A stretch of DNA of 23,045 nucleotides from Bacillota bacterium (GTDB lineage: Bacteria > Bacillota_E > Symbiobacteriia > Symbiobacteriales > Symbiobacteriaceae), in the NCBI GenBank assembly GCA_003242675.1, contig QGVE01000029.1:1-23045 (forward strand), given 5' to 3'. The number at the start of each line of letters is the position of its first letter. Position 1 is the stretch's first letter. The translations under genes and the position numbers were made by a program. Under the pieces are notes generated by a model. That model did no database searches. It saw only the letters and a list, made by a program, of their open reading frames with translations, and was not told the origin of the DNA. Shown in pieces: positions 1 through 5,616 of the stretch.

Positions 1-54
1 AGCATCCGCCTTTTAAGCGGGGTGTCGTTGGTTCGAATCCAACATGGCCCACCA
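1..54 (+). tRNA. tRNA-Lys(TTT), 3' part only (5' end outside window)
   Basis: The anticodon stem TCCGC/GCGGG encloses the loop CTTTTAA, so the anticodon is TTT (positions 12-14). A five-base variable loop follows, then the T arm GTTGG-TTCGAAT-CCAAC, the acceptor 3' half ATGGCCC, discriminator A and an encoded CCA at 52-54. The 5' acceptor strand and D arm lie before the window. Confidence 0.93.
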
Positions 55-59
55 GAACG

Positions 60-95
60 CAAAGCTCCCTCCGCCTGGCGGCGGAGGGAGCTTTG
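60..95 (+). terminator. Terminator-like hairpin after tRNA-Lys
   Basis: A perfect 16-bp stem (60-75 with 80-95) closes a four-base TGGC loop six bases after the tRNA CCA end. The downstream T run is poor (GTTAAC), so it may work mainly by stem strength or as a processing signal. Confidence 0.65.
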
Positions 96-100
96 TTAAC

Positions 101-662
101 TGAGCTCGCTATCCCAAACCACCGGCAGTTCAAACCCCGTAAGGCCGTTTTGCCGTACTGGCCTCCGGGGAACGATAAGGGCAAGAGTTCGCCATTTCGA
201 GTCAGGCACTCGTGAAGGGCGTCCACCGCCCGCTGGCTGAAAACGGGCACATTCGGCGCCAACGCCGGAAAATCGGAGGCAGGCAGTGGACCTGACTCAG
301 ATCGTTCTTGTCCGGTGAGACGGTCAAGGAACCAGCTTCGAAACCCACTTTCGTTGTTTTCAGGGGTATTTCCTGTGGCTCCCCTGCCGAACAGCCTTGC
401 GCCAACAGTACCGGGAGAGATGCCGCCTGGGGTTACCTGCCCGCCCTCGGGCAGGGACGCACGGGGTTGATCGGACGGATCGGAGGCAGACGTGCCGTCT
501 GGAGGTAAGAGCTGAAGTGGTTCGAAGCCCGGAGCCACTTCGGCACGGCCGGCAATCGGCCAGCAGCTGACCAACAGGGCCAGCAGGAACGCCACCAGAT
601 GATACCTGCGGATACCTGCTTCCCTCCCGCTTCCGGCGACCAGCGGAGAGGTCTTGGATCAT
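101..662 (-). pseudogene. Decayed gene for an exported protein with an Imm11/DUF1629-like segment
   Basis: From about 604 down to 140 one reverse frame reads as a plausible protein. It has a hydrophobic segment (LVAFLLALLVSCW) ending in a signal-peptidase-like AGRA/EV site, a Pro/Gly/Ser-rich linker, and then a segment around FPALAPNVPVFSQRAVDAL and NGELLPL. From memory that segment resembles the start of Imm11/DUF1629 domains. The frame has no good start, because a stop lies at 659-661. Another frame starts with ATG at 662 and reads MIQDLSAGRRKREGSRY. The two frames join if one copy of the 10-bp tandem duplication at 601-620 is removed, giving a basic N-region followed by the hydrophobic core. 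Downstream the frame has no stop and runs antisense through the hairpin and the tRNA, so the 3' end also seems lost. Codon use is less GC-rich than in the neighbours. The exported-protein reading is firmer than the Imm11 family assignment. Confidence 0.5.
601..620. repeat. 10-bp tandem duplication inside the decayed gene
   Basis: GATACCTGCG is followed directly by GATACCTGCT: nine identical bases repeated at a period of ten. Ten is not a multiple of three, so the duplication shifts the reverse-strand frame. Removing one copy fuses the ATG at 662 to the signal-peptide frame. Confidence 0.8.
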
Positions 663-1009
663 CGGGCGGCACCCACATCCTCAGTTGTCCGGGGGCGTGT
701 TTGGCCGCAGTTTCGGGGGGAACACGAGGTCGAGGACGCCCCGGAGGAGTCCCCTCTTCTTTGTCACGGTGAACACGCTGCTGTGACCTGCGGCCGGCGT
801 GACGTCCGGGCCGCCGGACGAAAAAACGAGACCCCCTGGCGGCGCCGGTCAGACGGCTTTGCAGCCACTGCGACCTGTGCCTGTCGGGGGTCTCGCTACA
901 ACCTATGCGGCGCAGGGGGAAAAGATGACGCCTCAGGTTCAGGGCCGTGAGCCGCGGGCGCATAGCTGCGGTGTCGCCTGCACACCCTACTCCCGAGAAA
1001 GGGAGCGGT
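663..1009. other. Intergenic stretch without a convincing gene
   Basis: Apart from the U6-ended hairpin I see no gene here. Open frames exist on both strands, but they lack ribosome-binding sites and the translations are Arg/Pro/Gly-rich with no recognisable motif. A 7-bp hairpin (803-809 with 814-820) flanks the A6 run. No clear promoter for the downstream DUF378 gene was found. Confidence 0.5.
821..895 (-). ncRNA. Structured RNA or attenuator candidate ending in U6, reverse strand
   Basis: A perfect 10-bp GC-rich stem (827-836 with 886-895) closes a 49-base loop. On the reverse strand the stem is followed at once by six Ts (complement of 821-826), the form of an intrinsic terminator. The reverse-strand loop holds a nested hairpin, GGTC and GGCT pairing with AGCC and GACC across a GCAA (GNRA) tetraloop. 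I do not match it to a known riboswitch or small RNA. It lies about 160 bases upstream of the decayed reverse-strand gene, so it could be that gene's leader attenuator, a free-standing small RNA, or a plain terminator with a large loop. Confidence 0.45.
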
Positions 1010-1213
1010 GTGAAGGTGTTCATTGCAAGGCTGCTCGTCATCATCGGTGCCCTCAACTGGGGGTTGATCGGGCTTTTCGGGTTTGACCTGGTGGCGTTCC
1101 TCTTCGGCGGCCAGATGTCGCTGGTCTCCCGGATCGTCTACACGCTGGTGGGAATCGCCGGCGTGGTCCTGATCGGCGACCTGGTGGGAACCCGACCGCG
1201 CACAGAAGCGTAG
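1010..1213 (+). CDS. DUF378 family small membrane protein (YuzA-like)
   Basis: This 67-residue protein has two membrane segments. The first carries the family signature IIGALNWGLIGLF followed by FDLVAFLFGG; the second is SRIVYTLVGIAGVVLIGDL. DUF378 proteins are usually 65-80 residues, span the membrane twice and have no established function. I chose the GTG at 1010 because AAAGGGAG (998-1005) lies four bases upstream and the family begins just before the first membrane segment. An upstream in-frame ATG at 947 would add 21 unrelated residues and has no ribosome-binding site. It appears monocistronic, between the decayed gene and tRNA-Leu. Confidence 0.85.
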   Translation: MKVFIARLLVIIGALNWGLIGLFGFDLVAFLFGGQMSLVSRIVYTLVGIAGVVLIGDLVGTRPRTEA

Positions 1214-1227
1214 GCAGGACGCACGAA

Positions 1228-1256
1228 GCACACCTTCGGCCGGGCCGGGGGTGTGC
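1228..1256 (+). terminator. Weak terminator after the DUF378 gene
   Basis: GCACACC (1228-1234) pairs with GGTGTGC (1250-1256), with a GC-rich loop that can itself pair (GGCC/GGCC). CTGTTTGTGG follows. The stem lies 15 bases after the stop. The U tract is imperfect. Confidence 0.4.
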
Positions 1257-1269
1257 CTGTTTGTGGCCC

Positions 1270-1299
1270 TTTACACAGGTGTGAAGCCTGCGGTAACAT
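1270..1299 (+). promoter_or_regulatory. Promoter of tRNA-Leu
   Basis: A TTTACA -35 box (1270-1275) and a TAACAT -10 box (1294-1299) are separated by 18 bases. The expected start site falls about 10 bases before the mature tRNA 5' end at 1318. An overlapping TATCAT (1299-1304) is an alternative -10. Confidence 0.5.
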
Positions 1300-1317
1300 A
1301 TCATCTGCGACCGGAAT

Positions 1318-1402
1318 GCGAGAGTGGCGGAACTGGCAGACGCGCAAGACTTAGGATCTTGTGCCGCAAGGCGTAGGGGTTCAAGTCCCCTCTCTCGCAC
1401 CA
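1318..1402 (+). tRNA. tRNA-Leu(TAG)
   Basis: Acceptor GCGAGAG (1318-1324) pairs with CTCTCGC (1392-1398); discriminator A and encoded CCA end at 1402. The anticodon stem CAAGA/TCTTG holds loop CTTAGGA, so the anticodon is TAG (1352-1354), decoding CUN leucine. The long class II variable arm (GCCGCAAGGC) and the T arm AGGGG-TTCAAGT-CCCCT are intact. Confidence 0.96.
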
Positions 1403-1419
1403 CAGGGCTGCACCATGAG

Positions 1420-1462
1420 AGGTTTCCTGCGTTCCCGTGGCGGAAGCGCAGGAAACCTTTTT
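1420..1462 (+). terminator. Intrinsic terminator of tRNA-Leu
   Basis: A 12-bp stem, AGGTTTCCTGCG (1420-1431) with CGCAGGAAACCT (1447-1458), runs directly into five Ts (1458-1462), 18 bases after the tRNA. Confidence 0.88.
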
Positions 1463-1520
1463 GCATCCGATTGCCCTGCGAGGGGTCCGGGCCAGGGCCG
1501 CCCACAGGGTCGATACGCGC

Positions 1521-1549
1521 AACGGAGCCGACCCCGCCGGGGTCGGCTC
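1521..1549 (-). terminator. Hairpin ending the PTS operon (possibly bidirectional)
   Basis: A perfect 13-bp stem (1521-1533 with 1537-1549) has a three-base loop, 24 bases beyond the TGA of the last PTS-operon gene. The reverse-strand U tract is poor (TTGCGCG); the forward side has ACATTTTC. It could stop transcripts from both directions. Confidence 0.6.
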
Positions 1550-1573
1550 CGACATTTTCTCCCGCCGGCGTGC

Positions 1574-2461
1574 TCATCGCCTGGCGGAGAACGCCATGCG
1601 CCGGTAGGTGTGCCGCCTGCCCTTCACGGCCAGGCAGTAGGCCAGGATGTTCTCGGGCACCGCCACGCCGTGGTAGCCGGCGTCGCCCAGGTGGTGCAGG
1701 TCGACCCCGGCCATCTTGGCGTTCAGGGCGATCTGCCGGATGGTGGCCTCGTCCGCGCCCTCCTGGGAGGTGCCGATGGCCGACATCGCCAGCGCGCCCT
1801 TCCGGTGGGCCGCCCGGACGCAGGCCCGCACCTCGTCCACCGTGGTGCCCGGCACCGTGCCCGGCGCCGGCAACAGCACCACGTCGGCGCCGGCGTCCAC
1901 GAACGCCTCGACCTCCTCCGGCGTGATCACGCCTCCGCCCGGGGAGAGGCCGGAGCCGGCGCCGTGCATGCGGCCGGCGATCAGCACGGCCCGGTCGCCC
2001 ACGGCCTCCTTGATGCGCCGGAGGCTCTCCAGGATGCCCTGGTTGGTCACCTGGGTCTGGGGGTTACCGGTCAGGCAGAGGAAGTCGGCACCCTGCTCCA
2101 CCGCCCGCACCGCGTTTTCCGGGGTGGCCCGGCGGCCGGGGGGAACCCGGTCGCTGGGCTCCAGGTTCACCCCCACCGGACGGCCAACCAGCGCCTTCAG
2201 GCTCCGGCAGGTCTGTCCCTCACCGGGCTCCCCGGGCAGTCCGGCAATCTCGGGCCGGGTGCAGTCGTAGCAGTTGAGCAGCAGGATGTCCGCGCCAAAG
2301 GCCGCAGCCAGCTCCGCGTTGGTGACGCCGTCCACCAGCGGCGGAGTCACCACCACCGTCTCGGCCACCACCAGCCGGCCTTCGGATTGCCGGATGCCGT
2401 CCAGCAGTGTGGCGCGCGTGAGCTGGGTCAAAGCTGAGGGGGGCATGTCAAGAAGTCGCAT
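1574..2461 (-). CDS. PTS-associated TIM-barrel protein (DUF7916, often labelled PEP phosphonomutase-like)
   Basis: This 295-residue protein is the last gene of the PTS operon. It reads as a (beta/alpha)8 barrel with alternating hydrophobic strands (GADILLLNCYD, GADFLCLTGNP, AVLIAGRMH, GADVVLLPAPGTVPG, MSAIGTSQ) and a GVDLHHLGDAGYHG segment near the C terminus. From memory this family recurs in PTS operons and is often named PEP phosphonomutase, but I know of no demonstrated activity. The ATG lies inside the end of the EIIA gene (14-bp overlap) and is preceded by GAGGAGG at a 7-base spacing, so translational coupling is likely. Its position suggests a role in handling the imported amino-sugar phosphate, which is inference. 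The reaction is unknown. Confidence 0.75.
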   Translation of the reverse strand: MRLLDMPPSALTQLTRATLLDGIRQSEGRLVVAETVVVTPPLVDGVTNAELAAAFGADILLLNCYDCTRPEIAGLPGEPGEGQTCRSLKALVGRPVGVNLEPSDRVPPGRRATPENAVRAVEQGADFLCLTGNPQTQVTNQGILESLRRIKEAVGDRAVLIAGRMHGAGSGLSPGGGVITPEEVEAFVDAGADVVLLPAPGTVPGTTVDEVRACVRAAHRKGALAMSAIGTSQEGADEATIRQIALNAKMAGVDLHHLGDAGYHGVAVPENILAYCLAVKGRRHTYRRMAFSARR

Positions 2462-2930
2462 CGGGTTTCCTCCTCTCCAGGAGTCGGCAGACGGCGTCGC
2501 GGCCGGCGACGACGGGGCCGGTCGCCAGCACCTCCACCTGGCGGTCCGCGCCGGGGTTGAGCACCACCAACGGGCTCAGGGGGGAGCGGGCCTGCGCCCG
2601 GAAGGCCGCAAGGTCCAGCCGGACCAGCGGCTGGCCGGCTTCCACCCGCTCGCCCAGGGCAACGACGGGGCGGAAGACGCCCTTCGCCTGGCTGCTGTCG
2701 ACGCCGAGGTGCAGCAGGATCTCCGCGCCGCAGTCCGCCCGGAGGGCGAGCGCGTGGCCGGTGGGGAAGAGGGCCACCACCTCCCCGGCCACCGGCGCCA
2801 CCGCCAGGTCGCCGCTGGGATCGATGGCCACGCCGTCGCCCAGCATGCGGCCGGCGAACACGGGATCCGGAACGGCATCCAGGGGCACGGCACGGCCGGT
2901 GATGGGGGCCAGCAGGGTGACCGCAGTCAT
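2448..2930 (-). CDS. PTS glucose/GlcNAc-family EIIA component (Crr-like)
   Basis: This cytoplasmic 160-residue EIIA accepts phosphate from HPr and passes it to EIIB. Crr-type features are present: APITGRAVPLDAVPDPVFAGRMLGDGVAI at the N-terminal side, then the two conserved histidines, H59 in TGHALAL (counterpart of Crr His75) and H74 in ILLHLGVDS (the phosphorylated residue, Crr His90). In E. coli NagE this domain is the C terminus of one polypeptide; here it is a separate gene. Its ATG directly abuts the TAG of the EIIB gene, and its 3' end overlaps the next gene by 14 bp, so these genes are probably translated together. Confidence 0.92.
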   Translation of the reverse strand: MTAVTLLAPITGRAVPLDAVPDPVFAGRMLGDGVAIDPSGDLAVAPVAGEVVALFPTGHALALRADCGAEILLHLGVDSSQAKGVFRPVVALGERVEAGQPLVRLDLAAFRAQARSPLSPLVVLNPGADRQVEVLATGPVVAGRDAVCRLLERRKPDATS

Positions 2931-3182
2931 CTAGATCATATCCTTCAGGATTTGCTCGATGCGCTCGGCGGAGGTGCCCAGAACCACCTGCACGACCTGG
3001 CCGACCTTCATGACGCCCACGGCTCCGGCCGCCTTGAGCCGCTTCTCATCCACCGCGCCGGGGTTGTTCACCACCAGCCGGAGGCGGGTGATGCAGGACT
3101 CCAGCTCGGCGATGTTCTCCTTGCCGCCCAGGGCGGCCAGGATCTCCTGTGCTCTCGTCTTGTCGTCCAAGATGGCGATCAC
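2931..3182 (-). CDS. PTS EIIB component, glucose/GlcNAc family
   Basis: This small cytoplasmic EIIB (83 residues) carries the phosphorylated cysteine, C30, in the signature ESCITRLRL, followed by KAAGAVGVMKVGQVVQVVLG as in the EIIB domains of NagE and PtsG. It relays phosphate from EIIA to the sugar bound by EIIC. The GTG at 3182 is a weak choice, because GGGAGGA lies only 0-1 base upstream. A TTG four codons later (3168-3170) has the same element about 13 bases away. Neither affects the domain. The gene follows EIIC after 28 bases, and its stop touches the EIIA start. Confidence 0.9.
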   Translation of the reverse strand: MIAILDDKTRAQEILAALGGKENIAELESCITRLRLVVNNPGAVDEKRLKAAGAVGVMKVGQVVQVVLGTSAERIEQILKDMI

Positions 3183-3210
3183 TCCTCCCGTTGACGATCC
3201 ACCCTAACAA

Positions 3211-4335
3211 TTAGACACCAGGTGCATGGCTCTCCTCCGGCTCCCGGCCGGGCGTCGGGATGTTGAACCGCACGATGGCCCACCGGAAGATGACGTAGTA
3301 GACCACGCCGAAGACCAGGCCGATGGGGATCAGCAGCCACGCGTTGTCCGAGGCGATGCCGTAGTTGAGGACGTAGTCGATGAGGCCTGCGGAGAAGGTG
3401 AACCCGTGGTGAATGTCCAGCATCTGCGCGATCGCCATGGAGATCCCGGCCAGCACGGCGTGGATGACGTAGAGGAGCGGCGCGACGAACATGAAGGCGA
3501 ACTCGATCGGCTCCGTGATGCCGGTCAGGAACGAGGTGAAGGCAGCCGACAGCATGATGCCGCCCACCCGGGCGCGATTCTCAGGACGGGCCGTGTGCGT
3601 CATGGCCAGGGCCGCGCCGATCAGGCCGAACATCATGATCGGGAACCAGCCGGCCATGAAGAAGCCCGCCGTCGGGTCGCCGGCGAAGAAGCGCCACAGG
3701 TCGCCGGTGGCCACGGTGCCGTCCGGCTTCGGGTACTCGCCGAACATGAACCAGACGATGCTGTTGATGACGTGGTGCAGGCCGAGCGGGATGAGGAGCC
3801 GGTTCAGCAGGCCGAAGACGCCGACGCCGAGCGCCCCGGAGGCCGTGATCCAGTTACCCACGGCCCCGATGCCGTGCTGGATGGGCGGCCAGATGAAGCC
3901 GAAGATCAGGCCGAGGACCGTGGCAGCGCCCGCGGTGACGATGGGCACGAAGCGCCGGCCGCCGAAGAAGCCCAGGTAGTCCGGCAGCTTCGTGTCCTTG
4001 AAGCGCTCGTACATGTTGGCCGCGAGGATGCCGGCGATCAGACCCGCCAGGACGCCCATGTTGATCTCGTCGTTGAGGGTGACGGCGACCTTGGTCATGA
4101 CGAAGTAGGCGACGACGCCGGAGAGGCCGGCCACGCCGGAGTCCTTGGCCAGGCTGACCGAGAGGCCCACGGCGAAGAGCAGGGGCAGGTTGCTGAAGAT
4201 CGCATCGCCGGCATTGGCCATCCACGGCCAGTCCAGCACGTCCGGCTGGCCGAGTCGCAGGAGCAGGCCGGCCGCCGGAAGGACCGCCACGGGCATCATG
4301 AGCCCCTTGCCAACCTTCTGCAGCTGAGCGAGCAT
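3211..4335 (-). CDS. nagE: PTS permease EIIC, N-acetylglucosamine (NagE/NagP) type
   Basis: This 374-residue integral membrane permease binds and translocates the sugar during phosphorylation. It follows the EIIC part of E. coli NagE closely from memory: MPVAVLPAAGLLLRLGQPD at the start, the KVAVTLNDEINMGVLAG and LPDYLGFFGGRRFVPI loops, LLIPLGLHHVINSI, then GITEPIEFAFMF (the GITEP sugar-site motif) and a FNIPTPGRE end that matches NagE just before its linker to EIIB. NagE is one EIIC-EIIB-EIIA chain of about 650 residues; here the three domains are three genes. The ATG has AAGGAGG (4344-4350) eight bases upstream. GlcNAc is the best substrate call; glucose is the alternative. No nagA or nagB lies in the window. 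Confidence 0.85.
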   Translation of the reverse strand: MLAQLQKVGKGLMMPVAVLPAAGLLLRLGQPDVLDWPWMANAGDAIFSNLPLLFAVGLSVSLAKDSGVAGLSGVVAYFVMTKVAVTLNDEINMGVLAGLIAGILAANMYERFKDTKLPDYLGFFGGRRFVPIVTAGAATVLGLIFGFIWPPIQHGIGAVGNWITASGALGVGVFGLLNRLLIPLGLHHVINSIVWFMFGEYPKPDGTVATGDLWRFFAGDPTAGFFMAGWFPIMMFGLIGAALAMTHTARPENRARVGGIMLSAAFTSFLTGITEPIEFAFMFVAPLLYVIHAVLAGISMAIAQMLDIHHGFTFSAGLIDYVLNYGIASDNAWLLIPIGLVFGVVYYVIFRWAIVRFNIPTPGREPEESHAPGV

Positions 4336-4345
4336 TCCTCAGACC

Positions 4346-4367
4346 TCCTTTTCACATCCTTTTCACA
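4346..4367. repeat. 11-bp perfect tandem duplication at the EIIC ribosome-binding site
   Basis: TCCTTTTCACA occurs twice back to back (4346-4356 and 4357-4367). On the coding strand it reads TGTGAAAAGGA twice, so the first part of the Shine-Dalgarno sequence of the EIIC gene is duplicated 11 bases upstream. Confidence 0.85.
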
Positions 4368-4445
4368 GGATGAGGGAACCGACCCGGACCGGGAGCGGCG
4401 CGGCTGAGCTTATCCCTCCTTTCCGCCGCAGTCTCGGCCAAACGG

Positions 4446-4504
4446 AAAGCCAGCCAGGGAGCGCCCCGCCACCCCTGCGGGTGCCGGGACTCCTCTGGCT
4501 GGCT
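4446..4504 (-). terminator. Conditional terminator upstream of the EIIC gene
   Basis: On the reverse strand AGCCAGCCAG pairs with CTGGCTGGCT (10 bp), extended by GGAG/CTCC past one bulged A; TTTCCGTTT follows. It lies between the antiterminator gene and the EIIC gene. Its 5' arm overlaps the RNA antiterminator hairpin, so only one of the two can form. Confidence 0.78.
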
Positions 4505-4535
4505 CATGCCCGCTTGAGCGCTGCGGTGACACGCC
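4501..4535 (-). promoter_or_regulatory. RAT: RNA antiterminator site for the LicT/GlcT-type protein
   Basis: Reading the reverse strand, GGCGTGTCACCGC is followed by a nine-base loop and then GCGGGCATGAGCC. This keeps the RAT layout (consensus TGTTACTGC ... GCAGGCAAAACC): a CCGC/GCGG core, an asymmetric internal region and an outer GGC/GCC. Its 3' end (4501-4504) is part of the terminator stem. It starts 11 bases after the antiterminator gene's stop. Confidence 0.7.
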
Positions 4536-4546
4536 AGCTCCGAGAG

Positions 4547-5398
4547 TCACTGGGTCAGGTTTTTCAGGCGAAGGAGATGGAGCGCCAGGTATCCGACCTC
4601 GTCGTCGCTCACCGGCCGCTCCAGCCGCTGGGCCATGTAATCGCCCAGCCGGCGGGCGCAGGCGAACGCCTCGGGGTACTCGCTGCGTATGCGGTCCAGA
4701 ACCGGATTCGTTTCGCCCTTTCCCGAGACGATCAACTCGATCGCCAGCCGGAGGTGCAGAAGCACACGGGCCAGACGCGGGTCGTCGTCGGACCAGGTGA
4801 TGCCCGCCTCGGCGGCCAGGAAGGCGGCCGCCTCGCGGATCAGCGCCTGGTGGCGGGCCACCACCTTGGGGGACTGCTTGCGCCGCGCCCCCAAGAGGTG
4901 CAGCGCCAGGATCCCCTGCTCCTCCTCCGGAAGCGTCACGCCCAGCCGCGCGGCGATCATCTGCACCGCCTGACCGGCCAGCTCGTACTCCTCGGGGTAG
5001 AGCAGCTGAATCTGCGCCAGGAACGGGTTGGGGACCGGCATCCCCTTTCGGACCCGGTCCACGGTCGCCGCCAGGTGTTCCGCCAGCGTAAGGTGCGCCT
5101 CCTCGTCCACGGGGCCGAACCGCCTGGCGGCCAGGTTGAGGATCTCCTCGGCCACGCCGATCACGTCGCCCGAGAGGGTCTCCGTCAGGCGCAGAAACCG
5201 TTTGCGGTTCCGGCTCTCATCCAGGCGGAAGACCTTCTCGATGCGGGGATCGTCGGGGCTGACAGGGCCCGAGACCTGGAACCCCAGACCCCGCCCTACC
5301 ACCACGACCTCCTGGCCGGAGGCTGGATCGTACGCCAGCAGGACGTTGTTGTTCAGGGCCTTGAGGGGTCGCAACGAACGGTCCCTGTGCGTCGCCAT
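4547..5398 (-). CDS. BglG/SacY-family transcription antiterminator (LicT/GlcT type)
   Basis: This 283-residue cytoplasmic RNA-binding regulator prevents termination at RAT sites when its PTS signals sugar. The N-terminal CAT RNA-binding domain (about 10-60) has KALNNNVLLAYD and VVVVGRGLGFQ. Two PRD regulatory domains follow. PRD1 has H108 (LAEHLA) and H167 (ALHLLG); PRD2 has H215 (LLHLRLA) and H274 (ALHLLRL), so all four phosphorylatable histidines remain. The C terminus (YLALHLLRLKN) resembles GlcT. The ATG at 5398 starts a normal-length N terminus, with GAGAGG 12 bases upstream. A GTG at 5419 has GGGAGG at a better 10-base spacing and would add seven residues. The RAT and terminator immediately downstream indicate that it controls the EIIC-EIIB-EIIA genes. 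Confidence 0.93.
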   Translation of the reverse strand: MATHRDRSLRPLKALNNNVLLAYDPASGQEVVVVGRGLGFQVSGPVSPDDPRIEKVFRLDESRNRKRFLRLTETLSGDVIGVAEEILNLAARRFGPVDEEAHLTLAEHLAATVDRVRKGMPVPNPFLAQIQLLYPEEYELAGQAVQMIAARLGVTLPEEEQGILALHLLGARRKQSPKVVARHQALIREAAAFLAAEAGITWSDDDPRLARVLLHLRLAIELIVSGKGETNPVLDRIRSEYPEAFACARRLGDYMAQRLERPVSDDEVGYLALHLLRLKNLTQ

Positions 5399-5583
5399 AT
5401 TCTCTATATTCCTCTCCACCCGAAAGATTCCTCCCGCGGACTCCGTCCGGCGTCGGAAGGGAACCGCCGTGCATCGGGGCATGAACCTAGATACCCCTGC
5501 GCGATTGGCACAACCGGCCTATCCGGATGGATCGGATTTGGCCAATTTGCCGCCGCACATGCGCCCAACGGGCTACCGGGCGT

Positions 5584-5589
5584 TACAAT
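5584..5589 (+). promoter_or_regulatory. Possible -10 box of the hydFEG operon
   Basis: TACAAT matches the -10 consensus in five of six bases, 28 bases before the hydF start. No good -35 sits 16-19 bases upstream. The 218-base gap between the divergent antiterminator gene and hydF also contains the dyad TTGGCCAA near 5538-5546. I could not assign it. Confidence 0.3.
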
Positions 5590-5616
5590 GACGCCGAATG
5601 TGAAAGGGTGAACAAC

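Noticed and set aside
844..895. Cobalamin-riboswitch-like GCAGCCACTGC on the forward strand
   Set aside because: Only this short string matches. The other conserved boxes are absent, and the U tract places the structure on the reverse strand.
827..895. SRP RNA or integron attC site
   Set aside because: The tetraloop is GCAA with no SRP-type GGAA/AGCAG internal loops, and there are no attC core sites or integrase.
1..1010. Integrated mobile element at tRNA-Lys
   Set aside because: The truncated accessory gene beside the tRNA is suggestive, but there is no integrase, transposase or duplicated tRNA end in the window.
433..1056. 207-codon reverse-strand open frame across the gene-poor region
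   Set aside because: The translation is Arg/Pro-rich and overlaps the signal-peptide frame of the decayed gene in another frame. It lacks a ribosome-binding site and any motif.
5527..5616. Longer hydF starting at ATG 5527
   Set aside because: The 30 extra residues (Arg/Cys-rich) match nothing in HydF, and ATG 5617 has its own ribosome-binding site.
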